DNA from: Hahellaceae bacterium
GTDB taxonomy: Bacteria > Pseudomonadota > Gammaproteobacteria > Pseudomonadales > Oleiphilaceae
Length of the DNA stretch: 64,000 bases
NCBI GenBank assembly: GCA_016744695.1
Contig: JADGDV010000007.1
Location: 1 to 64,000 of the forward strand
Reading direction: 5' to 3'
The position numbers and the translations under genes were made by a program. This document shows, in pieces, positions 38,379 through 48,221 of the stretch (the first letter of the stretch is position 1; each line of letters opens with the position of its first letter). The notes under the pieces were generated by a model that worked only from the letters and a program-made list of their open reading frames with translations, did no database searches and had not been told where the DNA came from.

Positions 38379-40790
38379 CTACCCTTTACCTTTATCCTCG
38401 TCATCATCAGTTGACGACAAATCATCAGTATCCGCTATATCAAAGTCTTCAAGGTTAAACTCATCTAAAGGGTCATCTTCGTCCTCGGCTTCATTCTGAG
38501 CCAAAATATCATCAACTAGTTCATCGGCTGTTTTTCCGTCAGGCAACTCATTACCGCTATCGCTGGACTCTATCTGCTCAGGCTCATCCAAATCTTCCAC
38601 TAAAGGCGGCTCTTCTTCATCAGCCACATCAAATTCAAGTTCGTCTAGCTGATCAAGTTCTGGCTCCGGTTCTGGTTCTGGTTCCGGTTCTGGTTCTGGT
38701 TCCGGTTCTGGTTCTGGTTCTGGTTCCGGTTCCGGTTCCGGTTCCGGTTCTGGCTCTGGCTCTGGCTCTGGCTCTGGCACTACCAGTTCGTCATCATCGT
38801 CTACAAAATCAAGTTCATCACCTAATATATCTTCTTCACTTTCTTTAATAACTTCTGGCTCATCTATAACCTCATCTTCTACCGATTCTTTTTCTAGATC
38901 CTCAGCAACTTTAGGTTCCGCCTTATTTTTACGGCGTTTAATAAACCAAACAGCTAAACCCACCACTAAAGCTATCACTAAAGATGCAGCGCCAGCGATA
39001 ATTCCGTAGAGCATCGTCTTAGACATTCCTTCCTCTGGCGCTTCTGGTGTAATAGTATTTTGCTCAAGTGTTTCTGGTATTTGAATCGAAGGAATTACCG
39101 TTGACTCCTCACCTTCCTCAGCGCTATTCAGTGGTTTTACAGCCGGCTCAGGATCCTTAACGCTTTCAACTACCTCTTCTGGCTCTGCCTCAGATATTGA
39201 TACATATTGATTTGTATCGGTTATGTCTCTTGGGAATTTAGCCTCAAACGATTTCGGAGCAAACTTAAATGGCTTTCCTTCTGCATTGATGCCTTTTACT
39301 TTTAATGCAACCTTATAAGCACCATCACCCTTCGTATTTTCTATAGGTAACTCCCAACGCTGCGACTCCCCTATAAAAGGAATCGTTCTAATAATACTTG
39401 AACCATCAGGCGCTTTTATTTTTGCAACTATAGAAGATTTTTCAAGATCAATATTTTTACTTCTTGGTGAAATGACAACCGTATATTTAGTTTCTTCGTT
39501 ATAGCCTGTCGCTGCTAGCTCTATATCAAAAGGGGATCTAAGATTTATAATCTGGCGCTGCTTTCTTTTGAACGTTTTTCCATCAACTAATACATTAACT
39601 TCATATTGACCCACTTTATGAAGTTTACGGATTCCATCGCGGAAATAACCATCCTCAGGCGGGTTATCCGAATCTGAAATAGTTTTTGTTCCTGATTTTT
39701 TATCTTCATTAATGAGGTTAAGTTTTACATCTAACAGAGACAAAAACTCTTTACTGGTTACAAGGACACCATCTTCTGTAAAGCTAACCTCTACTTTCAG
39801 ATGGTCTCCTGCGTAGAAGTTGGAAGGTAAGGGCAAAACACGCATACTTAGGTTACTAACCACTGTAACCCTACTATCAGGCTCAAGCTCTGCATCAATT
39901 CGCCATTCACCTTCTAAGGGCTGTTTTACTGTAATTAGGTCGTAGCCTTTGTCTCGGTACCAGCGCACAAACTCTGAATGCTGCTCAAACCCTTGTTTTG
40001 AATCATCAGGCCCAACCAAAATTGTTGCCTTACTTCCTTTTTGCCTAAAAATAAGTGCTGTAAATTCCTCAATACTTGAATCAACATCAAAGCGGTTCCC
40101 TTCCAGTGGAACCTCTTCCGCAGGCACTGCCTGATTAAAAGCTTGTAAGAATATCTTAGTGAGTTCTTCTGATGTTTCAGCGACCGCTGCATTGCCCCCG
40201 GTATTAACCGCCATTTTTTCTAGCAAAGGTATATCGGCATTTTGAGATAATGCAATGGTATGAATTTTAGCGCCACTTTGCTCAAACTTTTTTACGATTT
40301 CATTAAGAATTCGATCTCTTTCTGTGGCATTTTTTGAAGGGTCTCTATCGATATCAACCATTCCATCCGTTAATAGAATGAAATGCGTATTGTTAAATGA
40401 CTTGCCTGCAGTAATATCGTCACTGGCTTTCTGAAGTGCACTGCCAATATTGGTGTAAAGTGCAACGGAATTTATTTCCTTAGCTTTAGACTTTGCACTT
40501 TTTCTCCATTTATCATCCACTTTTTCGTGCTTAACAAGCATGTTTACATACTGACCAAATGTCCAAATACCGGCCTTACTTCCATCAGGTATTATTTCCG
40601 TTAAAAGGTTAACCGCTGGAATTCGCAAGTTATTTGGGTCATTTTTCTTCATGCTGCCAGAAATATCGATTAATACCCTAACATCCCCCTGAGTTTCAGA
40701 AACACTTTCAGGTTTGGCGGCATTAGCCGATGATAAGAGAATACTGACATTCAAGACAGCAATAAGAGCAAAGCGAAAAAAGGAGGTCAT
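38379..40790 (-). CDS. Membrane-anchored VWA protein with Pro-Glu repeat tail
   Basis: An 803-residue protein with signal peptide (1-24, ending NAA). A VWA domain (about 33-215) has an intact MIDAS start [10 protein letters not shown] and later TDGMVD. Extracytoplasmic beta-rich domains fill about 230-530. A single membrane helix (about 594-617) is followed by KRRKNK, so the C-terminal 185 residues are cytoplasmic. This acidic tail holds about 20 consecutive Pro-Glu units and many further acidic residues. The function is unknown. A VWA domain outside and an acidic tail inside suggest protein-protein contact or signalling. The MoxR/CoxE pair is close by, but cysK separates them. Confidence 0.72.
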   Translation of the reverse strand: MTSFFRFALIAVLNVSILLSSANAAKPESVSETQGDVRVLIDISGSMKKNDPNNLRIPAVNLLTEIIPDGSKAGIWTFGQYVNMLVKHEKVDDKWRKSAKSKAKEINSVALYTNIGSALQKASDDITAGKSFNNTHFILLTDGMVDIDRDPSKNATERDRILNEIVKKFEQSGAKIHTIALSQNADIPLLEKMAVNTGGNAAVAETSEELTKIFLQAFNQAVPAEEVPLEGNRFDVDSSIEEFTALIFRQKGSKATILVGPDDSKQGFEQHSEFVRWYRDKGYDLITVKQPLEGEWRIDAELEPDSRVTVVSNLSMRVLPLPSNFYAGDHLKVEVSFTEDGVLVTSKEFLSLLDVKLNLINEDKKSGTKTISDSDNPPEDGYFRDGIRKLHKVGQYEVNVLVDGKTFKRKQRQIINLRSPFDIELAATGYNEETKYTVVISPRSKNIDLEKSSIVAKIKAPDGSSIIRTIPFIGESQRWELPIENTKGDGAYKVALKVKGINAEGKPFKFAPKSFEAKFPRDITDTNQYVSISEAEPEEVVESVKDPEPAVKPLNSAEEGEESTVIPSIQIPETLEQNTITPEAPEEGMSKTMLYGIIAGAASLVIALVVGLAVWFIKRRKNKAEPKVAEDLEKESVEDEVIDEPEVIKESEEDILGDELDFVDDDDELVVPEPEPEPEPEPEPEPEPEPEPEPEPEPEPEPEPEPEPEPELDQLDELEFDVADEEEPPLVEDLDEPEQIESSDSGNELPDGKTADELVDDILAQNEAEDEDDPLDEFNLEDFDIADTDDLSSTDDDEDKGKG
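38659..38778. repeat. Tandem hexanucleotide repeat coding for Pro-Glu
   Basis: Twenty tandem six-base units of the types TCTGGT, TCCGGT and TCTGGC cover 120 bases inside the VWA gene. On the coding strand each unit reads Pro-Glu or Glu-Pro. The units differ only at synonymous sites, and length changes by whole units would stay in frame. Confidence 0.9.
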
Positions 40791-40944
40791 GAGGAGCCTG
40801 CTATAAAATAAAATTAGGTATTACTAAATATTTATAGCAGATTTAACAATAAGAACAACGTGACTTTAAAAGAATTTTATGAGATTAATGACTTTAGTTG
40901 TTGTAATTTAAGAGTATATTCAACTACAGACTTAAAATAACTGA

Positions 40945-41190
40945 TCACTCACTTTCTTCCTTTATTAGTGAAAACCGCGGTTTAACACTGCCTTCATGCT
41001 CAACCTCCTCAATAAACATAGCTAAAGGTCTAACCCATAAAGCACCTTCACCATATAACGGACGATAGACCACAAGGTTTTCAGACGTTTCACTATGAGT
41101 GGCAGTGCCATACACCTGATATAAGCCACCCTTAAAATGCTGGTATTTACCTGGTGTTAATTGACCTTCGGGGTATTTTGAAATATCCAT
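40945..41190 (-). CDS. DUF1653 family small protein
   Basis: An 81-residue cytoplasmic protein of the DUF1653 family. The conserved core is G.YQHFKGGLYQVYGTATHSET and later LVVYRPLYGEGALWVRP. Such small beta-fold proteins are widespread in bacteria and have no settled function. It lies alone on the minus strand, with about 150 bases of AT-rich spacer upstream and a REP-like inverted repeat (41220-41277) at its upstream edge. Confidence 0.8.
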   Translation of the reverse strand: MDISKYPEGQLTPGKYQHFKGGLYQVYGTATHSETSENLVVYRPLYGEGALWVRPLAMFIEEVEHEGSVKPRFSLIKEESE

Positions 41191-41219
41191 CTATTTTATA
41201 ACCTATTCATCAAATTAAC

Positions 41220-41277
41220 TGCAGGGTGTGCCGCGCGCACCGTTTTCAAAAATTTGGTGCGCACAGCACACCCTACA
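41220..41277. repeat. REP-like inverted repeat (family B)
   Basis: Arms of 22 bases (TGCAGGGTGTGCCGCGCGCA..., and ...GCGCACAGCACACCCTACA) are reverse complements with few mismatches around a 14-base A/T-rich centre. The arm sequence GTAGGGTGTGCTGTGCGCACC is familiar as a dispersed repeat in several gammaproteobacteria, and half of it recurs at 17618-17639. It lies between the DUF1653 gene and a small membrane protein gene. Confidence 0.75.
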
Positions 41278-41281
41278 AGGT

Positions 41282-41626
41282 TTAATTCTCCTGCAAGTGC
41301 AGCAGTTTGCGTATCACATATTCCAGCGTTAAAAGCGCTGTTAGAAGGGTAAGAGCTCCAAGTAAGTGCAAGCCCGCTTTAACAGCTAGCTGAGTATGAC
41401 CCATGATCCATTCATACCCTCCCACTAAATAAGCGGGAGCAAACCATTTTTGTTCAATACCAATATCAACCGGTGTTAGCAATAAAACAATAACCACTAA
41501 ACGCAGAATCTTAGTGGTATCTTTGAATGGAATAGAATGCGTCATCCTCCAAAAAACAAGAATAATTCCTAAGGCCGAAAGTAGGTATATCCCCCATGCG
41601 GCAAAGTAACTCTGGCTAAGTATCAC
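41282..41626 (-). CDS. Small membrane protein downstream of ycgN
   Basis: A 114-residue protein with three or so predicted membrane helices (about 10-27, 42-53 and 85-105) and no recognised domain. The start overlaps the ycgN stop by four bases, so it is probably the last gene of the rnd-ycgL-ycgN operon. Proteins of this size often follow ycgN in marine gammaproteobacteria as uncharacterised membrane proteins. Confidence 0.7.
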   Translation of the reverse strand: MILSQSYFAAWGIYLLSALGIILVFWRMTHSIPFKDTTKILRLVVIVLLLTPVDIGIEQKWFAPAYLVGGYEWIMGHTQLAVKAGLHLLGALTLLTALLTLEYVIRKLLHLQEN

Positions 41627-42078
41627 AGATTAATAACCCCTTCAATAATATGATCTTCCCACTCTGTTTCGGGCACATCATTTTCACTAATCACTTTATT
41701 TCTAACTGAACAGTTTGCTTTATGAACGGCATCTGATTCACCGGACACCAGTGGATGCCACTCAGGAAGAGACTTGCCTTCAAGAAGAAGGCGATAGGCG
41801 CAGCTGGAAGGCAGCCAACTAAATTCATCAAGTCGTTGTAGACTTAATGATATACAACTTTCCACCTTTTCTAACCTGCTTTCATAAGACTTACAACGGC
41901 AACTATGCTGATCAAGATATTGACATGCGATGTCCGTGTAATATAAATCACCCGTATCTTCATCTTCTAGCTTTTGTAAACAGCATTTTCCGCAACCATC
42001 ACACAGTTGCTCCCACTCGTCTTTCGACATTTCAGGAAGTGATTTTACCAGCCAGAAAGGAGAAACCTGTGCAATCAT
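41623..42078 (-). CDS. ycgN: YcgN family (UPF0260) cysteine-rich protein
   Basis: A 151-residue protein of the YkgJ/YcgN (UPF0260) family. The Cys motif CDGCGKCCLQKLEDEDTG (about 25-42) and later Cys residues (CQYL, CRCKSYE, CISL, CAYRLL) are conserved and are thought to bind zinc or an Fe-S cluster. The length and the motif PEWHPLVSG match E. coli YcgN. The molecular function is not established. It lies between ycgL (five bases upstream) and a small membrane protein gene. Confidence 0.88.
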   Translation of the reverse strand: MIAQVSPFWLVKSLPEMSKDEWEQLCDGCGKCCLQKLEDEDTGDLYYTDIACQYLDQHSCRCKSYESRLEKVESCISLSLQRLDEFSWLPSSCAYRLLLEGKSLPEWHPLVSGESDAVHKANCSVRNKVISENDVPETEWEDHIIEGVINL

Positions 42079-42083
42079 AAGTA

Positions 42084-42389
42084 TTAGTCTTCAACGTCTT
42101 TTAATTTTTTATTAAATTCAACTAAACCCGGCAAGTAGTTTTCTTCTACTGGAGGCATTTGTAAGAAATAGCCTTTATCTGATATATCAAAAAGGACTTT
42201 CTTTGCCTCTGCTCGTGCTAATTTTTTATCTTCGGTTAAAAGCATGTCAGTCACATGCATAGGTGAACCAAAGAAACCTAAAAGTTCTTCCGGGATGACT
42301 TTAATACCTTTAGCTTTTTCAATATAGACATACATTTCAGCCTTTTTTGAACTTTTATAGATTGAACAAATTAATCGATTACTACTCAT
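42084..42389 (-). CDS. ycgL: YcgL family (UPF0745) protein
   Basis: A 101-residue YcgL-domain protein (CSIYKSSKKAEMYVYIEKA opening, GYFLQMPP toward the end). YcgL proteins are small alpha/beta proteins of unknown function, found almost always next to rnd and ycgN in gammaproteobacteria, as here. It overlaps the end of rnd by eight bases and so is translated from the same message. Confidence 0.88.
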   Translation of the reverse strand: MSSNRLICSIYKSSKKAEMYVYIEKAKGIKVIPEELLGFFGSPMHVTDMLLTEDKKLARAEAKKVLFDISDKGYFLQMPPVEENYLPGLVEFNKKLKDVED

Positions 42390-43557
42390 TAAAATGGCTC
42401 GCTGTAGTCTCTTTAAAGGGTTTATTTAATAACTTAATACGCCACTCACCGAGCGCTTCTGGTAATTCAACTACACCACCTGAATTCTTTTTTTCATAAG
42501 TGTCTTGGATATAACATTCTAACAAACGTTTTTTACCCAAAAGTTCGGGCGTAATTTCTTTATCTAGCGCAACACGCTCTGCAGCTTTTTTTAACGAACG
42601 ATAAAAATCCAGCTTTACACCACTCAACGGGCGAGGGATACGTTGAATTTCAGGAGATTCTATTAACAAGGCTTTGATTGTATCTACAATATAAGCACCA
42701 TACTCTCTGAGTTGACCGTGCTTTAATATCTTTGAAGCCTGTAGTGCGTTGTGACTTTGAGGTAAAAGCTCAACTATTTCTAATAGCTGCTTATCGCTAA
42801 CAATGCGCCCTCGAGGTTTATTTTTTTTGCGGGCTTCATGTTCTCGCCATGTTGACAATGTTTTTAACATGGCCTGACTATTAAGTGGAAACTTCCATCC
42901 GCCCCGAAACTTAAGGTAATAAGTTTCAAGATTTAAACTGGCTTCTAATACAGCTTTATTAGTAAGAGTGCACTCTTGCTGAACGACACCAGCAAGATCC
43001 CTATTATCAAGTTGTTCTTTTATTTGCGGGTAAACTTGGTAGAGATAATGTACATCTTTTGCCGCGTACTCAAGCTGAGAATCACTTAAAGGCCTTTTTG
43101 TCCAATCTGAACGCGTTTCACCTTTATCAATAACCAAGCCAAGATACCGTTCAATGAAGTTTTGATAACTTAAAGAAATACCCTGTCCAAGTAATGCACA
43201 GGCTATTTGCGTATCAAATATATTCGCGGGAATACAGTCAGAAATACGTTGAAACAACACGACATCTTCACTCATTGAGTGCATGACTTTTATAGTTTCA
43301 CCCAGTAATAACGGCTTTAGCAGTGTAAGGTCTGTAATTTCAATCGGATCAATTAAATAAATACCCGTATCATCACAAATTTGAATCAAACCGGCTATAG
43401 GGTGAAAAGTATCGACACGAAGAAACTCAGTATCTAGCGCTATAAAAGGTTGCTGCATCCAGTACTGAATTTTTTCTTCTAGTCTGCCGCACTCTTTTAT
43501 TATCTCTATAGGAAAATCACAACCAAAATCACTCATACTTTCAACCATGCTACACAC
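42382..43557 (-). CDS. rnd: Ribonuclease D
   Basis: A 391-residue 3'-5' exoribonuclease that trims tRNA precursors. The DEDDy motifs are visible: Exo I ALDTEFLRVDTF (about 41-52), Exo II HSMSEDVVLF (about 95-104) and Exo III YAAKDVHYLYQVY (about 170-182). The HRDC domain follows around 215-290. The GTG at 43557 has an AAGG ribosome-binding site eight bases upstream and is preferred to the internal ATGs at 43548 and 43536. It is the first gene of the rnd-ycgL-ycgN operon. Confidence 0.9.
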   Translation of the reverse strand: MCSMVESMSDFGCDFPIEIIKECGRLEEKIQYWMQQPFIALDTEFLRVDTFHPIAGLIQICDDTGIYLIDPIEITDLTLLKPLLLGETIKVMHSMSEDVVLFQRISDCIPANIFDTQIACALLGQGISLSYQNFIERYLGLVIDKGETRSDWTKRPLSDSQLEYAAKDVHYLYQVYPQIKEQLDNRDLAGVVQQECTLTNKAVLEASLNLETYYLKFRGGWKFPLNSQAMLKTLSTWREHEARKKNKPRGRIVSDKQLLEIVELLPQSHNALQASKILKHGQLREYGAYIVDTIKALLIESPEIQRIPRPLSGVKLDFYRSLKKAAERVALDKEITPELLGKKRLLECYIQDTYEKKNSGGVVELPEALGEWRIKLLNKPFKETTASHFNE

Positions 43558-43602
43558 TCATACACCTTACAAATACCACCATGTAGGCAGCAACTTATTG
43601 TA

Positions 43603-44205
43603 TCAATCTTCAACAGGCTTTCGCCCTGCCAACGCATGACTTAAAGTACTGCCATCGACATACCCCAACTGACCACCTACAGGAATACCGTGTGCGATTT
43701 TAGTCACTAGAATATCACTACCGTCCAGCAAGTCAGCTATATAAAGTGCTGTGGCATCCCCTTCAACGCCGGAGTTTGTTGCCAGTATCAATTCGTGAAT
43801 AGAGGCTTCAGCAATAAAGCGTAATAACTTATCGATACCAATTTCTTCTGGCCCAATACCGTCAATGGGAGATAAGTGCCCCATTAAAACAAAGTAACGA
43901 CCATTGAAATTTCCAGATTGTTCTATTGCCATTAGGTCGGATGGTGTTTCTACAACACATATAACCCCTGTATTTCGTCGTTCATTAGTGCATATTTTAC
44001 AAATATCTTGCTCTGCAAGGTTTTGACATTGCTGGCAACGCCCTACTCCATCCAATGAAGCCGTGAGCGCTTTAGATAGACGAGCGGCTGAGTATCGGTC
44101 TCGCTCAAGTAATTGCAAGGCCATACGCTGTGCAGATTTACTTCCTACACCAGGCAAGCAACGCAGCGATTCAATTAATTCATCAACCAGAGGACTAAAA
44201 CTCAT
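43603..44205 (-). CDS. recR: Recombination mediator RecR
   Basis: A 200-residue protein, the usual RecR length. The N-terminal helix-hairpin-helix (LRCLPGVGSKSAQRMALQLL), the C4 zinc finger (CQQCQNLAEQDICKIC) and the Toprim domain (VVETPSDLMAIEQSG) are all intact. RecR works with RecO and RecF to load RecA on gapped DNA. It is the last gene of dnaX-ybaB-recR, the classic bacterial arrangement. Confidence 0.95.
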   Translation of the reverse strand: MSFSPLVDELIESLRCLPGVGSKSAQRMALQLLERDRYSAARLSKALTASLDGVGRCQQCQNLAEQDICKICTNERRNTGVICVVETPSDLMAIEQSGNFNGRYFVLMGHLSPIDGIGPEEIGIDKLLRFIAEASIHELILATNSGVEGDATALYIADLLDGSDILVTKIAHGIPVGGQLGYVDGSTLSHALAGRKPVED

Positions 44206-44247
44206 AAATTCCGTATCTTAAATATAATGATATTCTTTAAAAAGCAT

Positions 44248-44574
44248 TTAAAACGGCATTTTAAAACCAGGGGGCATTTCCATACCTGCTGTCATACCAG
44301 ACATTTTGCTTTTATTCGCTTCTTCAATTTTCCTTACAGCATCATTTACAGCCGCGGCTAAAAGATCTTCTAGCAACTCTTTATCTTCTTCTAATAAAGA
44401 AGGATCAATCGTTACCTTTTTAACATCATGTCGACCAGTCATCACGACTTTAACTAAACCAGCACCTGACTCACCATTAACCTCTGCATTAGCGAGCTCT
44501 TCTTGCGTTTTCTGGAATTGTTCTTGCATTTTTTGGGCTTGCTTCATCAATTCGCCCATTCCACCTTTATTCAT
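44248..44574 (-). CDS. ybaB: Nucleoid-associated protein YbaB/EbfC
   Basis: A 108-residue YbaB/EbfC family DNA-binding protein. Helical [18 protein letters not shown] leads into the conserved [21 protein letters not shown] and ends with the usual PPGFKMPF. It binds DNA as a dimer and influences nucleoid structure and expression. It lies between dnaX (25 bases upstream) and recR. Confidence 0.93.
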   Translation of the reverse strand: MNKGGMGELMKQAQKMQEQFQKTQEELANAEVNGESGAGLVKVVMTGRHDVKKVTIDPSLLEEDKELLEDLLAAAVNDAVRKIEEANKSKMSGMTAGMEMPPGFKMPF

Positions 44575-44598
44575 AACTTCCTCGTTTAATTTTTAATG

Positions 44599-46518
44599 TT
44601 AGGGATCTATTGGCTCTACTGTTGACTGTAATATGGTTGCATCAAAGCTATTTACAAGGGAGGCGACGTTAGGATCACCTTCTATGGCGCTTATTGCCAA
44701 CGTTAGTCGCTCCTGCTTCTTTCTATCTTTCCACTCAGAAGGCGTTTCAATATCAGGGCTTCCCATGACAAACTCGACCAGAAATGTTTCACCAAACTGT
44801 TGTTTGAATGCACCGACAATCCTAGATTTATGTGTTTCATTAAGTAGCCTGTAAGTGCCTTCAGATGCACTTAAAACAGCAGAGTTCTCTGTAAGATTCA
44901 ACCCTGTATTTGATGCTAAATTCTGAGTCATGCCTGATAGTTTCAACAAAGGAATAATATGCGGCCAAGCATTTTCCATTGTTAAAAATGATGCTATGTC
45001 GCAACCATTGATTTCAGGCTCACCTACTTCTTGTTCTTCTACTTTGCACTCATCAACTACGGGGTTTAAATCTTCAGCGTTTATTGGCTCAGCATTTAAC
45101 GTTTCTACATCAATAGAAACAGGGTCAACAACAGTCTCAATGGATTCTTGAACTGGAGGCGCTATGGATTCAATCGTTTTTTTTTGAGTAAAATCTACCC
45201 CTTGCTCAACAGACTCACTCCCTTGTGATTGCATATAGCTTTCATCATAAGTGGGCTCATTAAGCTGAGGATCGATAAAAGCCTGAGGCTCTGCTGAAGA
45301 GCCTTGCAAATCAACGGCAACATCATTGACAGCAACCGATGACTCAACTTGATTAACCTGCTGAGTTACGGGTTTATCAATAACACTCCCCGCTTCAGAG
45401 TTCTGTAATTGAACCTTTACGGGCGCTTCACCTATATTAGGCTGAAAGGCGAGCATTCTCAGCAACACCATCTCTAAACCAGCTCGCTGGTCTGGAGATA
45501 TAGGAAGGTCACTACGACCGACTAGTGCTACCTGATAAAACAATTGTACGTCTTCTGCAGATAAAGCTTTTGCTAATTCAACTATTTGCTGTTGATCACC
45601 CATCGAATTATCAGTGCTTTCTGGCACTGCTTGCTCTATCGCCACACGATGCAACACTGAAATGACATTTGCTAATACTGAACTGTAATCAGGGGAGAAC
45701 TCAGCCAATGAAGTCACTTCTGACAGCACCTGACGTGCATCAAGGTTAGCCACTGCTTCGATAATTCGGTAGACCTGCTTTTGGTCTATTGAACCGAGCA
45801 TGGCACTAACTTCACTCTCGGTTAAATTGTTATGCCCGTAAGCAATGGCCTGATCAGTTAAACTTAAAGCATCACGCATACTTCCATCTGCGGAACGAGC
45901 CAACAACCATAATGCACTGTCTTCAAATGCAATTTGCTCTTGCGTTAACACATTCTTCAAGTGGCCAACAATTCGCTCAGGAGGCATATTCTTCAAATTA
46001 AACTGAAGGCAACGAGACAAAATAGTAACGGGCAGCTTCTGGGGGTCAGTTGTCGCAAAGAGGAATTTTACGTGCTCTGGGGGCTCTTCAAGTGTTTTAA
46101 GCAAGGCATTGAAACTAGATGAGGAAAGCATGTGTACTTCATCTATCAAGTACACCTTAAATCGACCTCTGGTAGGCGCATACTGAACATTATCAAGCAG
46201 TTCACGCATGTCTTCTACTTTTGTTCTTGAGGCAGCATCTATTTCAATAAGATCAACAAAACGGCCTTCAGTGATTTCCCTACAGGTATCACACTCTCCA
46301 CAGGGTACTGAGGTTATTTTGCTTTCACAGTTTAGACATTTAGCAAGAATTCGACCAATGGTCGTTTTACCAACACCGCGTGTGCCAGTAAATAAATAAG
46401 CATGGTGTAGCCGTTGCTGATCAAGCGAATGTATTAATGCTTTTAATACATGCTCTTGCCCTACCATTTCTTTAAAATTTTGGGGGCGCCACTTTCTTGC
46501 GAGAACCTGATAACTCAT
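44599..46518 (-). CDS. dnaX: DNA polymerase III tau/gamma subunit
   Basis: A 639-residue clamp-loader subunit (tau), near the E. coli length of 643. Walker A GTRGVGKTTIGR (about 45-56), the C4 zinc site CLNCES...CGECDTC, Walker B VYLIDEVHMLS and sensor 1 ATTDPQKLP are present. A run of nine A on the coding strand (45177-45185) is followed in the -1 frame by a stop codon (45170-45172), which would give a shorter gamma form of about 449 residues, as in E. coli. The C-terminal tau-specific part binds the polymerase and helicase. It is the first gene of dnaX-ybaB-recR. Confidence 0.95.
   Translation of the reverse strand: MSYQVLARKWRPQNFKEMVGQEHVLKALIHSLDQQRLHHAYLFTGTRGVGKTTIGRILAKCLNCESKITSVPCGECDTCREITEGRFVDLIEIDAASRTKVEDMRELLDNVQYAPTRGRFKVYLIDEVHMLSSSSFNALLKTLEEPPEHVKFLFATTDPQKLPVTILSRCLQFNLKNMPPERIVGHLKNVLTQEQIAFEDSALWLLARSADGSMRDALSLTDQAIAYGHNNLTESEVSAMLGSIDQKQVYRIIEAVANLDARQVLSEVTSLAEFSPDYSSVLANVISVLHRVAIEQAVPESTDNSMGDQQQIVELAKALSAEDVQLFYQVALVGRSDLPISPDQRAGLEMVLLRMLAFQPNIGEAPVKVQLQNSEAGSVIDKPVTQQVNQVESSVAVNDVAVDLQGSSAEPQAFIDPQLNEPTYDESYMQSQGSESVEQGVDFTQKKTIESIAPPVQESIETVVDPVSIDVETLNAEPINAEDLNPVVDECKVEEQEVGEPEINGCDIASFLTMENAWPHIIPLLKLSGMTQNLASNTGLNLTENSAVLSASEGTYRLLNETHKSRIVGAFKQQFGETFLVEFVMGSPDIETPSEWKDRKKQERLTLAISAIEGDPNVASLVNSFDATILQSTVEPIDP
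45170..45185 (-). other. A9 slippery site in dnaX with a near -1 frame stop
   Basis: On the coding strand the codons CAA AAA AAA ACG contain nine consecutive A. A shift of one base backward on this run gives AAC GAT TGA, so translation would stop two codons later. Both ribosomal -1 frameshifting (E. coli) and transcriptional slippage (Thermus, A9 run) are known to make gamma from dnaX at such sites. Confidence 0.7.
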
Positions 46519-46748
46519 TTATCTAACCTAAGAACAATGGAACCGAGGGAAAAATACAGAGCAAGCTTATCATGCCTTAAGGAATTTTTTGAGTGATTTA
46601 TTAACGCGTGTCAGTTGACCTTACTAAAAATAGACATCTATTTTTTAAAACCTACTGAATGCATAAAATACACTAGCGTATAATCACACTTTAATGCCTT
46701 GATTAGCAATTGATATATTTTGCTTTAATTGCGGAAAAACACAGTCTT

Positions 46749-48221
46749 TTATTTAATATTAGCTTTAAGTAGCTCTTCATTAATTATTTTATCAAGCTCG
46801 CCAGTAAGCTTGAGGTATTCAAGTTTCCCCTGGAGTGCATGAACAATTTCAGGGCCTATTTTTTTGTTCAACGCGATATAACGGGAGGACTCTTTTAGCT
46901 GTAAAACCTCCTCAAAATCACTTGGGGCCAAGCCGTTCTGGGTTAGGTGCCAATTCGCTGTGTCGCGATTAAATGCCCAAAGATCTACTCGCTTACGTGA
47001 TAGCATTAATGCGCAATTTCTAGGAAAAGAAACTAAATAAGTATTATTTTTAGGATGACCTAAGCTCTCCAACACCTGAGCACCCACATCACTCCCTACG
47101 GCACAAATTTTATACTCCGACAACTCATCTATAGTCGTGCCTTGCTTCAATTCATTTTTTCTAGCGAGTAAGATTAAATTAGATCTATAAATAGGACCAA
47201 CCCAATTAAATTTAGGAGCCCTCTCCTCTGTTTTTGTCATGGCAAACACCACCGCATTATCCTGTTTTGTAAGTTCAGAATAAGCTCTAGCCCACGGGTA
47301 TATAGTTATTTTTCTTGTTTCTTCGTCTGCACCAAGTTGCTTTAGAATTTCAGTAACCACGGCAACCGACAGACCAGAGGGACCCTCATCGGTATTATAA
47401 TTAAGTGGCGCATTATCTTCTGTCAAAAACTGCAAACGACTTAGGCTATTGACCAAACCAAGATTAGATATAATTTCTTGATACTGCCCATTTCGACCTA
47501 ATGCTTGCAGACCTTGATTGAACTTATTTAATATACTTCGACCTGATAAATTTTCATCTGACGCTAACTCAAGAGGGACCAGCATATGTAATGAAGTATT
47601 CATTAGTTCATGCTCATCAAATTTGATCTGCCTGGAAGATTCACTAGGAAGTTCATCCAGTAAATATTGGCCCACATGATGATCAGCAGGAAACAGATCA
47701 ATTTCACCTTTGATCAGACCTTTAAGCGCATCCACATCCGACTCAAAAGACAAGCGTTCAAAAACATCATTTTTTAATGCGCCATCGAACAATGCACCGT
47801 AACTATAACCAGGTACCGTGCCTACTCTAAGCTCGGCTAACTCTGTTAAACTTTCCCAACTAACCAAACTCTCTGTACGATGAAATAACACTATAGAGGC
47901 ATGACTAATGGCCTGACTAAAGTGCATTTCTTTTTTTCGCTCTTCGGTTTCAATCCAACCAACTGTTGCATCATACTCACCTGCAAGCGTTTTCTTGTAG
48001 GCTTGCTCCCAGGGCATATATTCGAAATCTACATGTATGCCTTGCTCTTTTAATGCACGTTGAACCAAATGCGGAATTAAGCCCCCATAAGGTAAATGCT
48101 GCGAAACATACGGTGGCCACTCCCCCACCGCAACTTTAATGCTAGACGCTGGCTCCTGAGCGTTCACCACGCCAGCACCTAAGTTCAACATCAAATAAAG
48201 AAGCAGGTTAATTATTTTCAT
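46749..48221 (-). CDS. Periplasmic protein with two tandem solute-binding (SBP_bac_3) domains
   Basis: A 490-residue exported protein (signal peptide 1-22, ending VNA). It consists of two consecutive extracellular solute-binding family 3 domains: the first about 28-255 (IKVAVGEWPPYVSQHLPYGG), the second about 262-488 (LQFLTEDNAPLNYNTDEGPSGL). Each resembles amino-acid ABC transporter binding proteins. No transporter genes are next to it and no membrane or signalling domain follows. It may serve a distant transporter or a sensor. The ligand cannot be told from sequence. Confidence 0.72.
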   Translation of the reverse strand: MKIINLLLYLMLNLGAGVVNAQEPASSIKVAVGEWPPYVSQHLPYGGLIPHLVQRALKEQGIHVDFEYMPWEQAYKKTLAGEYDATVGWIETEERKKEMHFSQAISHASIVLFHRTESLVSWESLTELAELRVGTVPGYSYGALFDGALKNDVFERLSFESDVDALKGLIKGEIDLFPADHHVGQYLLDELPSESSRQIKFDEHELMNTSLHMLVPLELASDENLSGRSILNKFNQGLQALGRNGQYQEIISNLGLVNSLSRLQFLTEDNAPLNYNTDEGPSGLSVAVVTEILKQLGADEETRKITIYPWARAYSELTKQDNAVVFAMTKTEERAPKFNWVGPIYRSNLILLARKNELKQGTTIDELSEYKICAVGSDVGAQVLESLGHPKNNTYLVSFPRNCALMLSRKRVDLWAFNRDTANWHLTQNGLAPSDFEEVLQLKESSRYIALNKKIGPEIVHALQGKLEYLKLTGELDKIINEELLKANIK

